A stretch of DNA of 64,000 nt from Zunongwangia endophytica (GTDB lineage Bacteria > Bacteroidota > Bacteroidia > Flavobacteriales > Flavobacteriaceae), in contig NZ_JAUFPZ010000002.1 in NCBI RefSeq assembly GCF_030409505.1, forward strand, positions 2,797,501 to 2,861,500, written 5' to 3'. The position numbers were made by a program, and so were the translations under genes. Shown here one piece after another: positions 35,103-44,834 of this stretch; the stretch's first letter is position 1; each line of letters opens with the position of its first letter. A model generated the notes under the pieces. It saw nothing but the letters and a program-made list of their open reading frames with translations, made no database searches and had not been told where the DNA came from.

Positions 35103-36053
35103 TTACTCTACTTCATTTAAAAGTTTTGTAACCTCATCCAACTTCGGCGTTAATATTACTTCTATTCTTCTATTCTTTGCTTTTCCTTCCGCAGTATCAT
35201 TCGATGCCACTGGCGCATATTCACCTCGACCTGCTGCAGTTAAATTTTGCGGATCTATTGAATTATTTTCTCTCAAAATCTGAACAATTGCTGTTGCCCT
35301 CTTAGTAGAAAGGTCCCAGTTATCTTTTAAAGCTCCGTTACCTCCATAAGGCACATTATCGGTATGCCCTTCGATTAACACACTAATATCTGGATTTTGA
35401 GCAAGTACATTCCCCAATTGGTTAACCGCTTTACGACCATCTGTATTTACCGCCCAACTACCAGAACTAAATAGTAATTTATTCTCCATAGACACATAAA
35501 CTTTACCGTCCCTTTGCTCTACGGTAAGCCCTTTACCTTCAAAATCGGTAAGTGCTTTGGACACCGCTTCTTTAAGGGCGTTCATTTTTGCATCTTTTGC
35601 AGCGATAAGCCCTTCCAGTTCATTGATTCTTTGGGAACGTGCCTGCAAATCTTTTTGTAATTTCTCTAGTCTTGCCTGTTCTGCTGCTAAGGTTTTTTCT
35701 TTATCCTCTAACTGCGATAATAAGTCTCTGTTTTGCCTAGAATTTTCAGCAATAGCCTGAGAGGAATTCTTCTCTAAAGCATCGTAAGAGCTTTTTAGAT
35801 TATCGTAATTACTTTGCAAACTCGCCAACTGATCTTTTAATTGATCACGTTCAGAAGTTAGCGTTTGATGCTCCGATTTTAACTCGGCAAGTTCTTCATC
35901 TACCCCTTCAAGACGACCAACTTCACTTTTTAGTTCGCGATTTTCTCGCTTAAGATCGGCATGGCGACTTTCAAGATCTTTATAAACTTTAGAGGAAACA
36001 CAAGAGGTTAGCATTAAAGTGCTTCCTGCAATAGCTAATATGGTTTTTTTCAT
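35103..36053 (-). CDS. OmpA-family lipoprotein with coiled coil
   Basis: This 316-residue lipoprotein has a lipobox MLTSC near residue 18, a long coiled coil (about 27-155, heptads rich in L, E and K) and a C-terminal OmpA peptidoglycan-binding domain at about 195-305 (IEGHTDNVPYGG, NWDLSTKRAT, GRGEYAPVA, NRRIEVIL). It would bridge the outer membrane and peptidoglycan. I chose ATG 36053 (MKKTILAIAG); the longer ATG at 36077 would overlap the upstream gene and place charged residues before the signal. Exonuclease III lies 13 bp upstream on the same strand. Confidence 0.88.
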   Translation of the reverse strand: MKKTILAIAGSTLMLTSCVSSKVYKDLESRHADLKRENRELKSEVGRLEGVDEELAELKSEHQTLTSERDQLKDQLASLQSNYDNLKSSYDALEKNSSQAIAENSRQNRDLLSQLEDKEKTLAAEQARLEKLQKDLQARSQRINELEGLIAAKDAKMNALKEAVSKALTDFEGKGLTVEQRDGKVYVSMENKLLFSSGSWAVNTDGRKAVNQLGNVLAQNPDISVLIEGHTDNVPYGGNGALKDNWDLSTKRATAIVQILRENNSIDPQNLTAAGRGEYAPVASNDTAEGKAKNRRIEVILTPKLDEVTKLLNEVE

Positions 36054-36066
36054 TTTTTTTGGATTT

Positions 36067-36831
36067 TTATCTTTCAAGCTCTACTAATATAGGACAATGA
36101 TCACTATGATGAGCTTCTGGTAATATAACGGCACGTTTCAATTTTTCTTGTAATGGTTCTGCAACTAAATTATAATCGATTCTCCATCCTTTATTATTTG
36201 CCCGTGCATTGGCGCGATAACTCCACCAGGAATATTGATCTGGCTCGGTATTAAAATGTCGGAAACTATCAATAAATCCGCTTTTCATAAAATTATCGAT
36301 CCATTCTCGTTCTACCGGAAGAAATCCCGATGTATTTTTTAAACGTACCGGATCGTGAATATCTATCGCTTCATGACAGATATTATAATCTCCGCAAATA
36401 ATTAGATTAGGAACTACTTGTTTGAGATCGTTAATATAATTCTGAAAATCGGCCATAAACTGAAGCTTAAATTCTAGTCTATTAATGTTGGTTCCTGATG
36501 GCAGGTATAAGCTCATTACCGAGCAATGATCAAAATCGGCTCGAATATTACGGCCCTCAAAATCCATATAATCGATCCCGGTCCCATATTCTATATGATT
36601 AGGTTCGATTTTACTTAAAATAGCAACGCCGCTATAGCCTTTTTTCTGCGCCGGATACCAATATTGGTAAGGATAACCAGCTTCTGTAAATTCCTCTAAA
36701 TTTAATTGATCGGGATTTGCTTTAATTTCCTGCAAGCATATCACATCTGGATTTGCCTGTTGTATCCAATCCAGAAATCCTTTTCTAACTGCTGCCCTAA
36801 TTCCGTTTACGTTATATGAAATAATTTTCAT
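36067..36831 (-). CDS. xth: Exodeoxyribonuclease III
   Basis: This 254-residue AP-endonuclease/3'-exonuclease of the EEP fold repairs abasic and oxidised DNA. Motifs are MKIISYNVNGIRAA (1-14), CLQEIKA (35-41), GYSGVAILSK, the catalytic CGDYNICHEAIDIH (about 146-159), WSYRANARANNKGWRIDY and the C-terminal SDHCPILVEL. All active-site residues are present and length is normal. It lies 13 bp upstream of the OmpA-like gene and has no strong promoter of its own that I can point to. Confidence 0.95.
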   Translation of the reverse strand: MKIISYNVNGIRAAVRKGFLDWIQQANPDVICLQEIKANPDQLNLEEFTEAGYPYQYWYPAQKKGYSGVAILSKIEPNHIEYGTGIDYMDFEGRNIRADFDHCSVMSLYLPSGTNINRLEFKLQFMADFQNYINDLKQVVPNLIICGDYNICHEAIDIHDPVRLKNTSGFLPVEREWIDNFMKSGFIDSFRHFNTEPDQYSWWSYRANARANNKGWRIDYNLVAEPLQEKLKRAVILPEAHHSDHCPILVELER

Positions 36832-36898
36832 GAAGTTCGATTTTGGGCAAAAATAACCTTCTTAATAGTTATTACAATAAACTCTCTATTATTCCCTT

Positions 36899-39862
36899 CT
36901 ATTTCACAATAAATCGTTTCACTTTTCCCACTTTTCTTGTACCTATACGCACCAAATAAACACCACGTGCCGCATAAGACATATCAAGGTCATAGACATA
37001 TCCATCTTGGCTATTTTCAACCTTATTTTCTAGCATTTTTTGGCCAAGCACATTGTGTACTGTAATTCGCAGTGGCTCGTTATAACTGGTTTCTAAAACG
37101 ACGCGATATTGATCATTATTTTCATCTAACACTAACAACTCGGCTTCATTCAGAATAAAATCCTCGATATCTAAATCAGAATCAATAATATTTACTGAAT
37201 AATCGTGTGTTGTACCATACTCCATTACACTGCAAGGACTATTTAGATCTCCATCATAACTGGTATCCCCAGCTCGTATTCTTAACAAATGCTGCCCTAG
37301 AGGTGCATCTTCAGGAAGACTAAAATCATAAGAATAAGAAGTACTTGGATTTAAAAGTGGTATATCAGTAAAAATGCGCTCATCTGACTCGAAAGATCCG
37401 TTATCATCTAAGTCTATCCACATAGAAAATTTTTCTTCCTCTTCATCTGCATCGAAAAAAGTTTGAACCGTAAGCGTGTAATTATTTTGGGCACGATCAA
37501 GATTTGTTGAAAAACCGATATAATCGTTATAACCATCGCTACAAGGAATTCTTTCATTTAAAATATCACCAAGCTGAAAGTAGGAAATTCCGTCGCCAAA
37601 AGAACAATTTGAACCTTCGGGTATACAGTTTAAACTTGCTACAGAAATTTGCTCAGTATCATTCGTTGGATCGAAATCATCTTCTAATGCAGTCCCCGAA
37701 CTAATACGATAACGCCCATTACCAGAAAGATCAGTAGTTTGTTGAAAGCTAAAAACTGCTTTTTCGCCAACAGGAATGCTTCCAGGATAAATTTCTTCTA
37801 TGCGATTGTTATTTCCTTTCTGAAACCATATTGGGATATTGCTTTGTTCTTCTCCCCCAAAATTCTCTATAGTTACCGTAATTCTTTCGCTATTCCCTAG
37901 ATTTTCTCGGGTCACAGGGGCATTGATATCGGTAACCCCAACATCTTTTGGGGGCAAATTCCGTATAAATCTTGTGATAGTATCATTTTCTGAATTTTGA
38001 TCTCCTTCTAAACTTGTTCTTGCAAAAACCTCGTAACGCCTACCTGTTTCAGAAAAATCTGCGGTTTCTGAGAACGTAAATTCTTTTGAAGAAGAACCTT
38101 CAATTCTATCGCTAAAAATTTCTGTTACGGTTTGCCCGTTAAGCGTATAACTAACAGGAATATCAGATTGTGAATTGGCTCCAAAATTCCTCAAGGTCAC
38201 CGTTATTCTTTCATTTTCCCCAAGGCTCGCATCGATTGGTGCAGAAATTTCAGTAATTCCAACATCGGCAGTTACATCTGGCGCCAGCTTAAATTTAGCA
38301 ATTCTATTAATTCGGTTATTGCCTTCAAAGTATTCAGCATTATGCCAAAATGTTAAACCATCAAGCGGATCTACAGTGAGATGCGCATAATCTCCATATC
38401 TTGTACTAGGATTAGGACTATTACCTTCTACAATACTTTGCTCCTCTAGCGTCATTATCCCCAATTGGTCACCACTATATCTTCCGGTATATCTTATGGA
38501 AGGAAAGATAGGCGTGGCTGGACTATCATCTAAAATAGTAAAACCTAAACCGATATTACCCTGATCATCAATACCGATACTTCCGCTAAAACGATCGCTT
38601 TTATCGGGTGCATAAGTGCCTTCCTGGTAAACGCTCCATTCACCACTGTCATTATATTGTCGCAATTCGTACCATCTTATCCCTGCGTGTTCTGCCTGGG
38701 TAGGGTCTACATCTACCACGAAATTCATTACTACTGAATTATGATCGACAAATCTTCGGTACTGCGTCATGTACATCATTGTTGCCTGCAAAGCATCAAT
38801 ATCAGGACCGTTACCTGGCTGCGCCAGATTGCTAAAGGAACCTCCATCGAAAGTGGCTGTAAATGGTGAAACACCGCTGGCTGAACCTAATTCCTGAGAT
38901 TCTTCGATAGTTGAATTAGACAAATCTTCCCAATCTACATTAACCAACCAGATTTTTAAATGATCCTCTGGCACTCCCGCCCATGCATCATCCTGAAGAT
39001 AAATTATTGGAGCATTCCCTCTAGGCGGCATGTTATCGCCCATAGCATTAAAACCTGCCGGACTATAAAATCCGTTTGTTTCTATCCCAGGTAAAGGAAA
39101 AGACACAAATTGCGCTGTTTCGCCAACAAGCATTTTATCGCGTTCCATCACATAGATTACCTGACTTTCGTCTGCTGTATTAGAACTTTTGTTAGTGGTT
39201 ATATAATATCCATCACTCCAGACTGAAATTTTAGGATAATCGGGCAGCACATCATTTGTAGAAAATCGATACGTATACCAGCCATCATTAACTGGATCTG
39301 GACCTTTGGAAACAGCAATTAAAAAACTATCGGGAGTATCGCTAAACTGACTTATTAAAAATCGATCGGCAAATTGATCGTAGACAACAATGGGATCTCC
39401 TAATGTTTCACCTTCAAATTCACCTCCAATACTAGCCAAAGAAGCCGGCTGCATAAGAATATTGCCTTCTTTATCGTATATCGAAAAAGCAGAATTCCAT
39501 GCATTTAAATAATGATTTAGACCAGCTACCCCGGTAGGATCCGATGGTGTAGAACGCGTTGTCACACCATCAAAAGACAAAGATGGTAACCTAGAAGGCA
39601 CTGCTCCTTTTTTGCTTTGCAAAGCAGGATCAATTCCTTTTGGATATCCTTTACCAGGAATTACTTTATTAATCCCGCGATTTCTAGGATTATATAATTT
39701 GTGCTCATCTTTTGGAGGCACCAATCGACTTTCTGAGATTGATGATGAAAAAATTGCTTGTGCAGAATCCCGAAAAACGGGTTTTGCTATATCCTTTTGC
39801 GCAAAAGAATTGATTTGAAAATAGAAGCAAAATAGAAGTAGTAAATAGAAATTCTTGTTCAT
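36899..39862 (-). CDS. Large T9SS cargo protein with CARDB-like repeats and GEVED-like domain
   Basis: This 987-residue secreted protein has a signal peptide (about 1-21). The N-terminal half (about 60-520) is a repeat-rich beta-propeller-like region of unknown family (PTGVAGLNHYLNAWNSAF, SRYDQFADRFLISQFS). Two tandem CARDB-like domains occupy about 529-640 and 640-745 (DVGITEISAP and DVGVTDINAP, both ITVTLRNFG-type). A GEVED-like domain follows at about 805-890 (DLDDNGSFESDE, LRIRAGD, CSVMEYGTTHDYSVNI). A type A T9SS sorting domain closes it (about 905-987: LRITVHNVLGQK, GVYLVRIGTRKV). It is exported through T9SS to the cell surface, perhaps as an adhesin. Substrate unknown. Confidence 0.88.
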   Translation of the reverse strand: MNKNFYLLLLFCFYFQINSFAQKDIAKPVFRDSAQAIFSSSISESRLVPPKDEHKLYNPRNRGINKVIPGKGYPKGIDPALQSKKGAVPSRLPSLSFDGVTTRSTPSDPTGVAGLNHYLNAWNSAFSIYDKEGNILMQPASLASIGGEFEGETLGDPIVVYDQFADRFLISQFSDTPDSFLIAVSKGPDPVNDGWYTYRFSTNDVLPDYPKISVWSDGYYITTNKSSNTADESQVIYVMERDKMLVGETAQFVSFPLPGIETNGFYSPAGFNAMGDNMPPRGNAPIIYLQDDAWAGVPEDHLKIWLVNVDWEDLSNSTIEESQELGSASGVSPFTATFDGGSFSNLAQPGNGPDIDALQATMMYMTQYRRFVDHNSVVMNFVVDVDPTQAEHAGIRWYELRQYNDSGEWSVYQEGTYAPDKSDRFSGSIGIDDQGNIGLGFTILDDSPATPIFPSIRYTGRYSGDQLGIMTLEEQSIVEGNSPNPSTRYGDYAHLTVDPLDGLTFWHNAEYFEGNNRINRIAKFKLAPDVTADVGITEISAPIDASLGENERITVTLRNFGANSQSDIPVSYTLNGQTVTEIFSDRIEGSSSKEFTFSETADFSETGRRYEVFARTSLEGDQNSENDTITRFIRNLPPKDVGVTDINAPVTRENLGNSERITVTIENFGGEEQSNIPIWFQKGNNNRIEEIYPGSIPVGEKAVFSFQQTTDLSGNGRYRISSGTALEDDFDPTNDTEQISVASLNCIPEGSNCSFGDGISYFQLGDILNERIPCSDGYNDYIGFSTNLDRAQNNYTLTVQTFFDADEEEEKFSMWIDLDDNGSFESDERIFTDIPLLNPSTSYSYDFSLPEDAPLGQHLLRIRAGDTSYDGDLNSPCSVMEYGTTHDYSVNIIDSDLDIEDFILNEAELLVLDENNDQYRVVLETSYNEPLRITVHNVLGQKMLENKVENSQDGYVYDLDMSYAARGVYLVRIGTRKVGKVKRFIVK

Positions 39863-39962
39863 TCGGGCATTTTAAATCTTCGCAGACTGTCTCAAAATTA
39901 AATAATTAAAGCCTTAAAATTGCTAATAATTTAATTCAATTCAGAAAATACGTTATAAAATG

Positions 39963-39994
39963 AAAAAAGCAGGTGCAATTTTTCACCTGCTTTT
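39963..39994 (-). terminator. Terminator after the zinc metallopeptidase
   Basis: AAAAGCAGGTG (39965-39975) pairs with CACCTGCTTTT (39984-39994) around an 8-nt loop, and T residues follow on the minus strand. Confidence 0.85.
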
Positions 39995-40016
39995 CGCCTA
40001 AATTGTATCCTGAAAG

Positions 40017-40706
40017 TTAATCTCTGGAACCCATAAAAATCCCGATAAAATATAATAAAGTCGCTAAAGATCCAAGCGCAGCAACTACATACGTTCTTGC
40101 CGCCCATTTTAGAGAATCCTTTGCTGCATCATGCTCATTACTGGTCAACATATTTTCAGTCTCCAACCAGGCTAAAGCTCTGTTACTTGCATCATACTCT
40201 ACTGGGAGTGTTATAAAACTAAACAAAGTCCCTAGTCCAAAAAGTACAATCCCAATAAAGAATATAGTTGGTCCCATGGTGCTGGTATAAAGCAACACCA
40301 AACCTGCTAATATCACCCATTGCGATAAATTAGAAGCCACACTAACTACCGGAACCAGCGCACTTCGCATTTTTAACCAGCCATACGCATTTGCATGCTG
40401 CACTGCATGCCCACATTCATGTGCTGCTACGGCAGCTGCTGCTGCATTTCGCTGTGAATATACGCCCTCGCTAAGATTAACTGTATTTTTGCTGGGATTG
40501 TAATGGTCTGATAACATACCCGGAGTAGAGACTACTTTCACATCAGTAATCCCGTTATCACGTAACATTTTTTCAGCAATCTCTTTACCACTCATTCCAT
40601 TTTGCAATTGCATTTTGGAATATTTCTTAAACTTACTTTTAAGTTTATTACTTACGTACAGGCTCACGATAAACATGATTCCTGCTATTAAATAATATCC
40701 AATCAT
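40017..40706 (-). CDS. Membrane zinc metallopeptidase, YugP/COG2738 type
   Basis: This 229-residue membrane peptidase has an N-terminal anchor and two more hydrophobic segments near 115-165. The catalytic zinc motif is H96-E97-C-G-H100 in VAAHECGHAVQHA, followed by the third-ligand region. Conserved family stretches are MSGKEIAEKMLRDNGI (about 38-53) and NLSEGVYSQRNAAAAAVAAHE. I start at ATG 40706 (MIGYYLIAG), since the longer start adds nine residues not usual in the family. The natural substrates are unknown. Confidence 0.88.
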   Translation of the reverse strand: MIGYYLIAGIMFIVSLYVSNKLKSKFKKYSKMQLQNGMSGKEIAEKMLRDNGITDVKVVSTPGMLSDHYNPSKNTVNLSEGVYSQRNAAAAAVAAHECGHAVQHANAYGWLKMRSALVPVVSVASNLSQWVILAGLVLLYTSTMGPTIFFIGIVLFGLGTLFSFITLPVEYDASNRALAWLETENMLTSNEHDAAKDSLKWAARTYVVAALGSLATLLYFIGIFMGSRD

Positions 40707-40857
40707 TTTAAATTCTTTTTCAAATAACTTCAAATTACTAATAACAAAAATCCAGCCATTTTAGCTTCTAGGACACTTTGGCAAAGCTTAGAAATACTAA
40801 ATTATTCTTAAGGTTTAGATTTTTAATTGATAAGATTTTTCAAATTAAGATATTAGC

Positions 40858-40865
40858 TATATTTG
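40858..40865 (+). promoter_or_regulatory. -7 element for pyrH-frr
   Basis: TATATTTG fits TAnnTTTG and lies 24 bp before the pyrH ATG. Confidence 0.6.
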
Positions 40866-40889
40866 CATCAATCATCTTTAAAATAAGCC

Positions 40890-41597
40890 ATGCAATACAA
40901 AAGAGTACTACTAAAATTATCGGGAGAAGCATTAATGGGAAATCGCCAATATGGTATCGATCCAGAGCGATTAGCTGAGTATGCTGAAGAAGTTAAATCG
41001 GTAATAGATCAAGGAATAGAAGTAGCAATTGTTATTGGTGGCGGAAACATTTTTAGAGGAGTTGCAGGTGCAAGCCGTGGTATGGATCGTGTACAAGGTG
41101 ATCACATGGGAATGCTTGCTACGGTAATAAACGGTTTAGCATTACAAAGTGCCCTTGAAGATTCTGGAATCGAAACAAGATTGCAGTCGGCCATTAAAAT
41201 TAATGAAGTTGCTGAGCCTTTTATTAGAAGAAAAGCAATTAGACATCTTGAAAAAGGTCGTGTAGTAATTTTTGGTGGTGGAACAGGAAATCCATATTTT
41301 ACAACAGATTCTGCCGCAGTTCTTAGAGCAATCGAAATTAAAGCAGATGTAATTTTAAAGGGGACTCGTGTAGATGGAATTTACACAGCCGACCCAGAAA
41401 AAGATAAAGAAGCAACGAAATTCGATTTTATTTCGTTCGACGATGTTATTAAAAAAGGGCTAAAAGTAATGGATACCACAGCCTTTACTTTAAGCCAAGA
41501 AAACGAATTACCAATTATTGTTTTCGATATGAATACGCCGGGGAATTTAATAAAAGTGGTTACCGGAGAGAATGTGGGAACAAAAGTGAATTTATAA
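40890..41597 (+). CDS. pyrH: Uridylate kinase
   Basis: This 235-residue UMP kinase of the amino-acid-kinase fold makes UDP. Motifs are [10 protein letters not shown] (8-17), [12 protein letters not shown] (about 46-57), the [15 protein letters not shown] block (about 71-85), [16 protein letters not shown] (about 129-144) and [12 protein letters not shown] (about 166-177). Length is normal (E. coli 241). It is followed by frr 35 bp later, the classic bacterial pyrH-frr pair. Confidence 0.97.
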   Translation: MQYKRVLLKLSGEALMGNRQYGIDPERLAEYAEEVKSVIDQGIEVAIVIGGGNIFRGVAGASRGMDRVQGDHMGMLATVINGLALQSALEDSGIETRLQSAIKINEVAEPFIRRKAIRHLEKGRVVIFGGGTGNPYFTTDSAAVLRAIEIKADVILKGTRVDGIYTADPEKDKEATKFDFISFDDVIKKGLKVMDTTAFTLSQENELPIIVFDMNTPGNLIKVVTGENVGTKVNL

Positions 41598-41632
41598 AAG
41601 CATACAGTTAAAATATATTAGATAATAAAATC

Positions 41633-42187
41633 ATGGAAGAGGAAATTGAATTAATTATAGATTCTGCTGAAGAAGGCATGCAAAACGCTATTGCCCACCT
41701 TAGAAAACAACTACTAAACATTAGAGCCGGTAAAGCCAGCCCAAGTATGCTAGGAAGTGTTATGGTAGAATACTACGGTTCTCAAACCCCTTTAAATCAG
41801 GTTGCAAATGTAAATGCTCCTGATGCCCGAACAATTTCTATCCAACCATTCGAAAAAGGAACCATTCCTAATATCGAAAAAGGGATCCTACTGGCAAATC
41901 TTGGTTTTAATCCAATGAATAATGGGGAAAGCGTAATTATAAGCGTTCCGCCTCTTACAGAGGAAAGAAGAAAACAACTGGTAAAACAGGCAAAAGGTGA
42001 AGCTGAAGATGCTAAAATTGGCGTTAGAAACGATAGAAAAACAGCTAACAACGAATTGAAAAAAGCTGAAGTTTCTGAAGATTTACAGAAAAATGCAGAA
42101 GCAGAAGTTCAGGAACTTACAGATAAATATATTGCCAAGATTGAAGAAATCTTAGAGGCAAAAGAAAAAGAAATTATGACCATATAA
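41633..42187 (+). CDS. frr: Ribosome recycling factor
   Basis: This 184-residue factor splits the terminated ribosome together with EF-G. The family features are AIAHLRKQLLNIRAGKASPSML (about 19-40), YYGSQTPLNQVANV (about 47-60), ISIQPFEKGTIPNIEKGI, the PPLTEERRKQLVKQAKGEAEDAKIGVRNDRKTAN block, and a terminal helix. It is the last gene of the pyrH-frr transcript, ended by the hairpin at 42214-42269. Confidence 0.97.
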   Translation: MEEEIELIIDSAEEGMQNAIAHLRKQLLNIRAGKASPSMLGSVMVEYYGSQTPLNQVANVNAPDARTISIQPFEKGTIPNIEKGILLANLGFNPMNNGESVIISVPPLTEERRKQLVKQAKGEAEDAKIGVRNDRKTANNELKKAEVSEDLQKNAEAEVQELTDKYIAKIEEILEAKEKEIMTI

Positions 42188-42213
42188 TTCGGGAATTAAT
42201 GTCTTTATTTACA

Positions 42214-42269
42214 GTCAAATTAAGTTTGCTTTTTACTGTTTGTAGCGAAACTTAATTTGACTTTTTTTT
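42214..42269 (+). terminator. Terminator after frr
   Basis: A 14-bp stem GTCAAATTAAGTTT (42214-42227) pairs with AAACTTAATTTGAC (42248-42261) around a 20-nt loop, followed by eight T (42262-42269). Confidence 0.85.
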
Positions 42270-42298
42270 GATGTCATTTTATAATCCGGGGATACTAT

Positions 42299-44757
42299 AT
42301 GCGATTAGTTTATACCATTCTTTTTGTCTTTTCCGGTATTTTTGTTAGCGCACAACAAATCCCGGCAAAGTAATCAATGCGATTACCGGGGAGCCGTTAG
42401 CTTATGCTAAGATCATTTTACCAGATGGCAGCCAAAAGCTTTCTAATTTAGACGGAAGCTTTAAAATAGACGCTCAAAATAAAAATGACCTAAAAATCAC
42501 CATTTCTTATCTTGGTTTTTATAGTCGGAATTTTGAAATTTCTCCTAACAAAAGATTTACAGTTCTTCAGCTGTATCCAGATTATGAGAAACTAAGCACA
42601 GTTTATCTTTCTTCTTCAAAAAATCCTGCGAATGGGATTGTTCAAAAAGCCATAGCTAATAGAAATAGTAACGATCCGCAGAAGGCTTTAGATGGTTTTG
42701 AATATACTTCATATTCTAAATTTATTATCGATAATAACGAAAATCCCATTAAGCTAACTACAGATACTACAAATACTGAAATTGCTACAATAGTAAACGT
42801 GGCGCGAGCATACCTTTCAGAAAAAGTAACTAAATATTCTTACAACAAAAGAGAAGGTGAAAAAGAGGAAGTTCTAGGACTGGAAACTGCCGGCTTCGAA
42901 GAACCCATCTACGATGTAATTAGCCTTGATATTTATCCGACTTCATTTTACGAAAATAAATACTCCATTTTCCAAACAGAATATGCCGGCCCGCTTGCAG
43001 AAAATGCATTCAAAAATTACGAATATCGAATTTTAGATACTATAAATAATGATCGCCCATCTTATTTAATCTACTTTAAACCGAAAAGGGAAAAACGTAT
43101 TGCCAGCCTTGAAGGTGTGATCTATTTAGACACCTTAAACTTCGGAATTCAAAAAACGGAAGCTCGTCTTATTGGCCAAATTGACCTTGAAATTAAAGAA
43201 GACTACGAATTTGCACCCTCAAAGGAGGTCTGGTTATTGAAGAAGCGAGATATTAAAATTAAACCAGGTAGTGGTGGAAAAGATATTTCAGTATTTGGAG
43301 GAAGCATTTCTTTAGGAACCATACAACGCAGGCTTTCGATTTCAAGTATCTTCAGCAAAGACACCATACAAAGAAATCTTTATTTAGATGCCACAACGGT
43401 TAATTATGATTATAACCTGGACAGCATTCCTAAAATTAAGAACACTTCTGCAAAAATTAAAGTCGATCCTAAGGCGAACGATCGGGAGAATTCTTTTTGG
43501 ATTGACAATCGAAAAGAACCTTTTACGAGTAAGGACGAGGCTACAGCAAGTTATGTAGATAGTATTATCAGCACAAAGCACATTGCTCGCAAAATTGAAG
43601 TAAAAAAGACAATGGCTAATGGCTATTATCCATTAAAATTTTGGGATGTTCGATTAAATAAGCTTTTTAAATACAATAATTACGAAGGCATTCGATTAGG
43701 TTTTGGCGGAAAAACCAATGATATTTTCTCTGAGCGATTTAATGTAGGAGGCTATTTTGTTTATGGCTTTAAAGACAAAAAATCAAAATACAACATCAAT
43801 GCAAATATTTATCTAAACCGGCCTACTGAAACCAATTTGATACTTGGTTATACCAACGACATGGAAGAGGTCGCCAGTTTCAATTACTTAAAAGCACCTC
43901 CTAAATTCTATTTGATAGAACCAAGATTCGTAAATATTAATTTCTTCTATTATTATCGCAAATATTATGCGGGATTAGAACACCGAATAAACCCTCAGTT
44001 ATCTACTGAAATTCGCTTTAGCAAAACGGATGTTTTAGGCGCAAAAGATTATGCTTTCGCATATGAAGGTGAAATTTATCCAGATTATTCCATTAGCACG
44101 GTTGGTGTTTCATTTACCTGGGAACCTTTTAGTGAATATTTAAAAACGCCTGAAAAATCTATATTGATAGACGGACACTCTCCTAGATTTACATTTCAAT
44201 TTGACAAAGGACTGTCTGGTGTTGCAGATGGAGATTTTGATTTTATAAGAACTGGTTTGAAATTCGAATATGAATTAAAACGTTTAGATCTTTCGAAAAC
44301 TGAAGTGATTGTAGAAGGAAATTACGCTACTGGTGCGTTGCCACTTACGCATACATTCCACGCCTATCCAAACTCTTCGAGACAGGAAGCTATTTTAAAA
44401 AGATTTTCGATAGCAGGAAAAACTAGCTTCGAAACCATGTATTATAACGAATTTTATAGCGATCGTTTAGCTATGCTTCATTTAAGACATACCTTACCTC
44501 CTATTAAATTCTCCAATTTCTTTAAGCCTGAAATTGTTTTGATTAGCCGGCATGCCATTGGTGATATCGATAATATGGATCGCCACCAAAATATCACTTT
44601 CAATTCTTTGGAACATGGATACTCTGAAGCAGGATTAGAAATTAATAATATCATTTCAGGTTTTGGTCTATCTACAGCGTATCGTTATGGCGCTTATAAT
44701 CTCCCCGGATTTAATCGAAATTTTGCTTTTAAATTTACTTTAAACATCAAGTTTTAA
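42299..44757 (+). pseudogene. DUF5686 / carboxypeptidase-regulatory-like outer-membrane protein, frameshifted
   Basis: A signal peptide starting at ATG 42299 (MRLVYTILFVFSGIFVSAQQ) runs into a stop at 42371 after IPAK. In another frame, beginning at 42364, the protein goes on unbroken to 44757: GKVINAITGEPLAYAKIILPDG (a CarboxypepD_reg-like domain), then LQLYPDYEKLSTVYLSSS and the DUF5686 barrel (KAIANRNSNDPQKALDGFEYTSYSKF to the end). Adding one base within the C/G run at 42361-42365 would join them into about 819 residues, the usual length for DUF5686 proteins. No in-frame start exists before a GTG at 42799. Members are outer-membrane beta-barrels with a periplasmic plug-like start. It is either a sequencing error or a true broken gene. 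Confidence 0.8.
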
Positions 44758-44806
44758 ATTAGCTGAGTTTAATTCTCAAAATACTGATTATTAGGTTCTC
44801 TTTTGT

Positions 44807-44814
44807 TAACTTTG
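44807..44814 (+). promoter_or_regulatory. -7 element for the MMPL gene
   Basis: TAACTTTG fits TAnnTTTG, 20 bp before the start codon. Confidence 0.55.
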
Positions 44815-44834
44815 CGCGCGCTTAAAAATTACGC

